From contig CAZRTG010000126.1 of the NCBI GenBank assembly GCA_964602895.1, forward strand, positions 1 to 10,491: a stretch of 10,491 nucleotides of DNA, written 5' to 3'. Position numbers and translations under genes: made by a program. This document shows positions 6,290 to 10,491 of the stretch, piece after piece. The notes beneath the pieces are model-generated. The model saw nothing but the letters and a program-made list of their open reading frames with translations. It was not told the DNA's origin and did no database searches. This DNA is from JAWXBM01 sp964602895 (GTDB lineage: Bacteria > Pseudomonadota > Gammaproteobacteria > Xanthomonadales > SZUA-36). The first letter of the stretch is position 1, and each line of letters starts with the position of its first letter.

Positions 6290-7227
6290 TGTCGTCGGAT
6301 TTGGGGCGCTTTGCTGCCAGCCGTTTGCTGGGGGTGGTGCCCACCTTGCTGATGCTGATTACCATTGCTTTTTTTCTGATCCGGGTGGCTCCTGGCGGTC
6401 CCTTTGACGGTGAAAAAGCCTTGCCGGATGAGATTCGCCTGAATCTGGAAGCCAAGTACCATCTGGATGAACCGCTGTTGCAACAGTATTTCCGCTACCT
6501 GGGGCAAATCATCACGCTGGATTTCGGGCCGTCTTTTCAATACAAGGACTGGACCGTCAATGAGTTGATCGCCCTGGGTTTTCCGGTTTCGCTCACCATC
6601 GGTGGTCTGGCCATGGTGCTGGCCTTTTTTGTCGGTAGCCTGATCGGTATCGTGGCGGCCCTGCGTCAGAACAGTGGCACCGATTACACCATCATGGGCC
6701 TGGCCATGGTGGGTGTGTCGATTCCCAATTTTGTCATTGCACCCTTCCTGATACTGGGGCTGGCGGTGTATCTGGGCTGGCTGCCGGCCGGTGGCTGGGA
6801 GTGGTCGGCCCGCTACATGGTGTTGCCGGTCATCACCCTGGCGCTGCCGGTGATTGCCTATATCGCCCGGTTGATGCGCGGCAGCATGATCGAGGTGCTG
6901 CACAGCAATTACATTCGCACGGCACGGGCCAAAGGCTTGCCCGAGCGTTTGATTGTGTGGCGTCATGCGCTTAAACCGGCTTTGTTACCGGTGATTTCCT
7001 TTATGGGCCCGGCCACAGCCGGGTTGATAACCGGCTCGGTGGTGATCGAAAAAATTTACTCCATCCCCGGTTTGGGCAGTTATTTCGTGCAAGGCGCGCT
7101 GAATCGCGACTACACACTGGTGATGGGTGTGGTGATTTTTTATGGTGTGGTCATCGTGTTACTGAATTTTGTGGTCGACCTGCTGTACGCCTGGCTGAAT
7201 CCACGGATTCGTTATGAACAGGGCTGA
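6286..7227 (+). CDS. oppB: Oligopeptide ABC transporter permease OppB
   Basis: A 313-residue inner-membrane subunit that forms half of the peptide channel. One transmembrane segment lies near residues 11-32 and is followed by a periplasmic loop (about 35-100) with the LDFGPSFQY segment usual for OppB/DppB. Five further hydrophobic segments follow. The cytoplasmic EAA loop, starting Y209-IRTARAKGLPERLIVWRHA, docks on the ATPases. The length is close to E. coli OppB (306). Start ATG 6286 (a second ATG follows at once at 6289), with GGAG 7 bases upstream and an ATGA overlap with the preceding gene. OppC follows after 11 bases. Confidence 0.93.
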   Translation: MMSSDLGRFAASRLLGVVPTLLMLITIAFFLIRVAPGGPFDGEKALPDEIRLNLEAKYHLDEPLLQQYFRYLGQIITLDFGPSFQYKDWTVNELIALGFPVSLTIGGLAMVLAFFVGSLIGIVAALRQNSGTDYTIMGLAMVGVSIPNFVIAPFLILGLAVYLGWLPAGGWEWSARYMVLPVITLALPVIAYIARLMRGSMIEVLHSNYIRTARAKGLPERLIVWRHALKPALLPVISFMGPATAGLITGSVVIEKIYSIPGLGSYFVQGALNRDYTLVMGVVIFYGVVIVLLNFVVDLLYAWLNPRIRYEQG

Positions 7228-7238
7228 GGGACAAGCAG

Positions 7239-8156
7239 ATGAATGAACCCAAAATGGCCACGATAGATGACGTCTTTGCCGCCGCCTTGGCGGGACCTGA
7301 TGTACCGGGGCGTTCGTTGTGGCGCGATGCCTGGCACCGCTTGCTGAAAAACCGTGCGGCGGTGGTCAGCGGCGTGATCATGGGTGTCATGATTCTGGCC
7401 GTTCTGATCGGTCCGGAATTGAGCCCCTGGGAAGCAGACTTTACGGATTGGGACAACACCGCTTCACCTCCCAGCCTGACAACCGGCCACTGGTTTGGTA
7501 CCGATTCGGTGGGTCGGGACATTCTGGTCCGTACCCTCGAAGGCGGACGGATATCCCTGCTGGTGGGTCTGGTGGCTACCCTGGTCAGCCTGGTCATTGG
7601 CGTCAGTTACGGCTCGGTGGCCGGCTATTACGGCGGCGCCACCGACCGCTTGATGATGCGCTTTGTCGATATCGTCTATGCCCTGCCGTTCATGTTTTTC
7701 GTGATCCTTTTGATGGTGGTGTTTGGTCGCAACATCCTGCTGATCTTTGTAGCCATCGGCGCGGTCAACTGGCTGGATATGGCGCGGATCGTGCGCGGCC
7801 AGACGCTGAGCCTGAAGGGCACGGAGTTTATTGAAGCAGCGCAGGCCTGCGGTGTGCGGGATGGCGACATCATCCGCCGGCATATCGTGCCCAATTTGCT
7901 GGGTGTGGTGATGGTCTATGTCACGCTGACCATCCCGCAGGTGATTCTGGTGGAGTCTTTCCTCAGCTTCCTGGGTCTCGGGGTACAGGAACCCATGAGT
8001 TCCTGGGGCGCGCTGGTCAATGACGGTGCGCAAGACATGGAATCCTCACCCTGGACGCTGGTATTCCCGGCTTTGTTCCTGGCCACCACGCTGTACTGTT
8101 TCAATTACATCGGTGATGGCATGCGCGATGCGCTCGACCCCAAGGACCGCTCATGA
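7239..8156 (+). CDS. oppC: Oligopeptide ABC transporter permease OppC
   Basis: A 305-residue inner-membrane partner of OppB. It has the OppC N-terminal layout: a cytoplasmic segment ending in WRDAWHRLLKNRAAV, a first transmembrane helix (about 42-60), then HWFGTDSVGRDILVRTLEGGRISL, a hallmark of OppC/DppC. Further helices follow, with the EAA loop at F197-IEAAQACGVRDGDIIRRHIVPN and a C-terminal GDGMRDALDP end. Start ATG 7239 with GAGGG 8 bases upstream. This is the only junction in the operon with a real gap (11 bases after oppB). The stop overlaps the oppD start in ATGA. Confidence 0.93.
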   Translation: MNEPKMATIDDVFAAALAGPDVPGRSLWRDAWHRLLKNRAAVVSGVIMGVMILAVLIGPELSPWEADFTDWDNTASPPSLTTGHWFGTDSVGRDILVRTLEGGRISLLVGLVATLVSLVIGVSYGSVAGYYGGATDRLMMRFVDIVYALPFMFFVILLMVVFGRNILLIFVAIGAVNWLDMARIVRGQTLSLKGTEFIEAAQACGVRDGDIIRRHIVPNLLGVVMVYVTLTIPQVILVESFLSFLGLGVQEPMSSWGALVNDGAQDMESSPWTLVFPALFLATTLYCFNYIGDGMRDALDPKDRS

Positions 8157-9232
8157 GCGCGTTGCTGGAGGTGCGGGGCCTGGAGGTCAGTTTTGATACC
8201 CCGGATGGTCAGGTAAAGGCGGTCAACGGTGTCGATTTTCAGGTCAGGGCGGGGGAAACCCTGGCCATCGTAGGTGAATCCGGCTCGGGCAAGAGCCAGT
8301 TGGTGCTTTCGATCATGGGTCTGCTGGCAGAAAACGGCCAGGCGACCGGATCGGCCAAATTCAAGGGTATTGAGCTGATGGGCATGTCCCAACAGCAGCT
8401 CAACAGCGTGCGTGGCAACGATGTGGCCATGATTTTCCAGGACCCGATGACCTCGTTGAACCCCTTCCTGACCATCGAAAGGCAAATGACGGAAGTAGCC
8501 ATGCACCACCAGAAAATGTCCCGCCGCGACGCCAGGCTACATGCCGTGGAGATGCTGCATGCGGTGCGGATTCCCGATCCGGAGGAGCGCATTCGCCAGT
8601 ACCCGCACGAATTTTCCGGCGGTATGCGGCAGCGGGTGATGATTGCCATGGGCCTTTTGTGTCAGCCGGATTTGTTGATTGCCGACGAGCCGAGTACGGC
8701 GCTGGATGTCACCGTACAGGCGCAAATCACGCTGTTGTTGAATGAGTTGCGTGAGAAATTGCAGATGGCGATTATCCTGATTACCCATGATCTGGCGGTG
8801 GTGGCTGACATCTGTGATCACATCATCGTGATGTATGCAGGCCAGGTGGTGGAGAGTGGTACCGTGGATGATATTTTCTACTCGCCGCAACATCCCTATA
8901 CCATTGGATTGCTGGCCTCGGTACCGCGACTGGATCGCCCGGCTGATATCGAATTGCACGCCATTCGGGGCAATCCACCCAATTTGCTGGCACTGCCGGA
9001 AGGCTGTGCGTTCCGTGACCGGTGTGATTTTGCAGAGGAAGCATGCAAACAAACACCACCGTTATGGCGTGATGCCAACGGCCGCAGCAGCCGCTGCATT
9101 TTGGGCTTGCCCGGCGGTGAGCTGGTAAATCCTCCAGGTGCCAAGGAAACGGATGAGACCTTGCAGATCAACGATACCGCCGAGACCGAGACCGAGGCGG
9201 AAGCGGATGCAGAAATCGGGGCGGGGCCATGA
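8153..9232 (+). CDS. oppD: Oligopeptide ABC transporter ATP-binding protein OppD
   Basis: A 359-residue cytoplasmic ATPase that pairs with OppF. Walker A is G41-ESGSGKS, the Q-loop is in IFQDPMTSLNP, the signature is F154-SGGMRQR, Walker B is LLIADE (D178, E179), and the switch His is H212 in LITHDL. The C-terminal oligopeptide-transporter domain carries Cys285, Cys291, Cys298 and Cys315, a pattern linked to an iron-sulfur cluster in DppD/OppD relatives. The last 30 or so residues form an acidic Glu/Thr/Ala tail (TETEAEADAE) that makes it longer than E. coli OppD (337); its role is unknown. ATGA overlaps mark both ends. Confidence 0.94.
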   Translation: MSALLEVRGLEVSFDTPDGQVKAVNGVDFQVRAGETLAIVGESGSGKSQLVLSIMGLLAENGQATGSAKFKGIELMGMSQQQLNSVRGNDVAMIFQDPMTSLNPFLTIERQMTEVAMHHQKMSRRDARLHAVEMLHAVRIPDPEERIRQYPHEFSGGMRQRVMIAMGLLCQPDLLIADEPSTALDVTVQAQITLLLNELREKLQMAIILITHDLAVVADICDHIIVMYAGQVVESGTVDDIFYSPQHPYTIGLLASVPRLDRPADIELHAIRGNPPNLLALPEGCAFRDRCDFAEEACKQTPPLWRDANGRSSRCILGLPGGELVNPPGAKETDETLQINDTAETETEAEADAEIGAGP

Positions 9233-10245
9233 GCGAGCCCGTATTGCGCGTTCAGGACCTTACGCTGCACTACAGCAGTGACACCGGCAGCTTTCTGCAG
9301 CGCCGCAAGCGTGTGCTCAAAGCCGTTGATGGGGTCAGTATTGATCTGTCAGCCGGAGAAACCCTGGGCATTGTGGGTGAATCCGGTTCGGGTAAATCGA
9401 CCCTGGCGCGGGCGATTCTGGGCCTGGCCAAACCCAAGCGGGGCCGGGTGATGTGGATGGGTGAAGATCTGACCAAACTCGATGCCGAACCTTTGCGACT
9501 CAAACGCAAGGAAATCCAGATCGTGTTCCAGGACCCGGTCGCCTCGCTGAATCCACGCATGACAGCCGGTGCCATCATCGGCGAGCCGCTCAGGACCTTT
9601 TATCCGCAGATGGAGCGCTTGCAGATCGAGGAACGCACCCGTGGCATGATGAAAGTGGTGGGTCTGCTGCCCAATCAGATCAACCGTTATCCACACGAAT
9701 TTTCCGGCGGCCAGTGTCAACGCATCGGTATTGCCCGGTCCCTGGTGCTGAACCCCAAGCTGTTGATTTGCGATGAGCCGGTCAGTGCGCTGGACGTGTC
9801 CATCCAGGCACAGATCATCAACCTGTTGCGTGATTTGCAGAAAAAGCTTGGGCTGGCGTTGATTTTCATCGCGCACGATTTGTCGGTGGTCAAACACATC
9901 AGTGACCGGGTGATGGTGATGTACATGGGCCGCAGCATGGAGTTGGCGCAAAAAGCAGCTCTGTACCGCCGTCCTTTGCACCCGTATACCAATGCCTTGA
10001 TGAGGTCGGTGCCGGTCCCCGATCCCAGGCTGGCGCGCAAATTGCGTCAGGATTTGTGGCTCAAAGGGGACATGCCCTCACCCTACAACCCGCCCAAGGG
10101 CTGCGTGTTTCACACCCGCTGTCCTTATGCCGTCAAACGCTGCGAGGTGGATGTCCCGGCCCTGCGTCGTCTGGAGCAGGGCGATTGGGTGGCTTGCCAC
10201 CGGGCTGAGGAGTTGGACCTTTCTGTTGAACTTACCGCCACATAG
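9229..10245 (+). CDS. oppF: Oligopeptide ABC transporter ATP-binding protein OppF
   Basis: A 338-residue second ATPase of the importer. Walker A is G50-ESGSGKST, the Q-loop is in VFQDPVASLNPRM, the signature is F158-SGGQCQRIGIARSL, Walker B is LLICDE (D182, E183), and the switch His is H216 in FIAHDL. The C-terminal domain has Cys292, Cys298, Cys305 and Cys323, the same four-Cys spacing start (x5, x6) as in OppD, suggesting an iron-sulfur site. Length is close to E. coli OppF (334). It is the last operon gene: the TAG stop at 10243-10245 is the first triplet of an inverted repeat, and the next gene has its own ribosome site. Confidence 0.95.
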   Translation: MSEPVLRVQDLTLHYSSDTGSFLQRRKRVLKAVDGVSIDLSAGETLGIVGESGSGKSTLARAILGLAKPKRGRVMWMGEDLTKLDAEPLRLKRKEIQIVFQDPVASLNPRMTAGAIIGEPLRTFYPQMERLQIEERTRGMMKVVGLLPNQINRYPHEFSGGQCQRIGIARSLVLNPKLLICDEPVSALDVSIQAQIINLLRDLQKKLGLALIFIAHDLSVVKHISDRVMVMYMGRSMELAQKAALYRRPLHPYTNALMRSVPVPDPRLARKLRQDLWLKGDMPSPYNPPKGCVFHTRCPYAVKRCEVDVPALRRLEQGDWVACHRAEELDLSVELTAT

Positions 10246-10293
10246 TGTAATGCGCTCCCGCAGGGACAGCCGACTTGCGCTTGCGTTACACTA
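10243..10293 (+). terminator. Inverted repeat at the end of oppF, possible attenuator or terminator
   Basis: TAGTGTAATGC (10243-10253) pairs with GCGTTACACTA (10283-10293) over 11 bases with one U-G wobble. Inside it sit a small TCCC-GCA-GGGA hairpin (10256-10265) and two GCGC copies. The first arm contains the oppF stop codon. The second arm is not followed by a U-run, so a factor-independent terminator is doubtful; an operator or mRNA 3'-end stabiliser for the opp transcript is possible. A weak -10-like TACACT (10287-10292) in the right arm could serve the next gene. Confidence 0.4.
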
Positions 10294-10317
10294 ACCACCC
10301 CTGAAAGAGGACAATTC

Positions 10318-10491
10318 ATGAATCGACTGAATTCTACCCAGGCCCTGCTGATGGGTTTGATGATGGCAAGCCTGTTGGTCATTGCACCGGGCCTTGAAGC
10401 TCGCACCAAGTTAGTGGACAGCTGGCAGAACAAGGAAGCTACCGAAAATGATTACCCTGACAAAATCGCGGTGATTGCCGTGTTGCCGGAT
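10318..10491 (+). CDS. Exported protein of unknown function, N-terminal part
   Basis: The first 58 codons of a gene that runs off the window. The ATG at 10318 has GAGG 7 bases upstream. The start MNRLNSTQALLMGLMMASLL followed by VIAPGLEA-RTK looks like a Sec signal peptide with a cleavage site after Ala at about residue 29. The mature part reads TKLVDSWQNKEA then DKIAVIAVLPD. This opening (a short SW segment, then a K-I-x-V-I-x-V strand) recalls small envelope proteins of unknown function in Gram-negative bacteria, but I do not recognise the family with confidence. It is separated from oppF by 72 bases that hold the inverted repeat, so it is probably a separate transcription unit. Confidence 0.7.
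   Translation, partial: MNRLNSTQALLMGLMMASLLVIAPGLEARTKLVDSWQNKEATENDYPDKIAVIAVLPD

Noticed and set aside
6157..6966. Long minus-strand open frame (269 codons) opposite oppB
   Set aside because: The translation is rich in Gln, His, Gly and Arg, with no family motif, as expected for the antisense of a G+C-rich membrane protein gene. oppB is unambiguous.
9700..9723. Cys within the OppF ABC signature (SGGQCQR)
   Set aside because: The same residue occurs in the enterobacterial OppF as I know it, so it is not unusual.
2874..10245. Glutathione importer (GsiABCD) because of the gshA neighbour
   Set aside because: GsiA is a fused double ATPase, whereas here two separate ATPases and OppA-type binding proteins match OppABCDF better.
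1..10491. CRISPR arrays, tRNA or rRNA genes
   Set aside because: No regularly spaced direct repeats and no cloverleaf or rRNA-like segments were seen by eye.

Overview
The window looks like a chromosomal segment of a Gammaproteobacterium. The basis is the close resemblance of the OppABCDF-type proteins to the enterobacterial ones (for example the OppF signature and Walker B wording), Sec and lipoprotein signals typical of a Gram-negative cell, and a GCS2-type glutamate-cysteine ligase of the kind found in alphaproteobacteria, xanthomonads and plants. I cannot name a genus.

Left edge (1-1190), accessory DNA, visibly richer in A+T than the rest. On the minus strand lies a type II toxin-antitoxin pair of the BrnT/BrnA kind, followed by a decapitated SGNH/GDSL hydrolase gene whose open frame ends inside brnA. 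The toxin frame (766-1053) is easy to miss: it is full length but has no usual start codon, because the only ATG ahead of it is followed at once by TAA. A TATAAT box and an 11-base palindrome sit right at that start.

Middle (1193-2873). A complete gshA on the minus strand, with a hairpin behind it and a pair of 9-base direct repeats in its leader. Between gshA and the next, divergent operon is a 169-base, almost fully self-complementary element with perfect 23-base terminal inverted repeats ending in CCTAGG. It looks like a MITE or other non-autonomous insertion.

Right (2874-10245). A tightly packed plus-strand oligopeptide ABC transporter operon: two tandem OppA-like binding proteins (the first probably a free periplasmic protein, the second a lipoprotein with a Pro-rich tail), two permeases (OppB, OppC) and two ATPases (OppD, OppF). 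Four of the five junctions are 4-base GTGA or ATGA overlaps, so translation is probably coupled along the operon. The binding proteins capture peptides in the periplasm, OppB and OppC form the channel, and OppD and OppF drive import with ATP. Both ATPases carry the four-cysteine C-terminal pattern associated with an iron-sulfur site. A 51-base inverted repeat starts at the oppF stop codon.

Right edge (10318-10491). The first 58 codons of an exported protein that I do not recognise with certainty.

I do not see a wholly new system. The points most worth a second look are the startless brnT with its overlapping promoter and palindrome, the SGNH/brnA junction, the 169-base palindromic element, and the paired soluble and lipid-anchored binding proteins.
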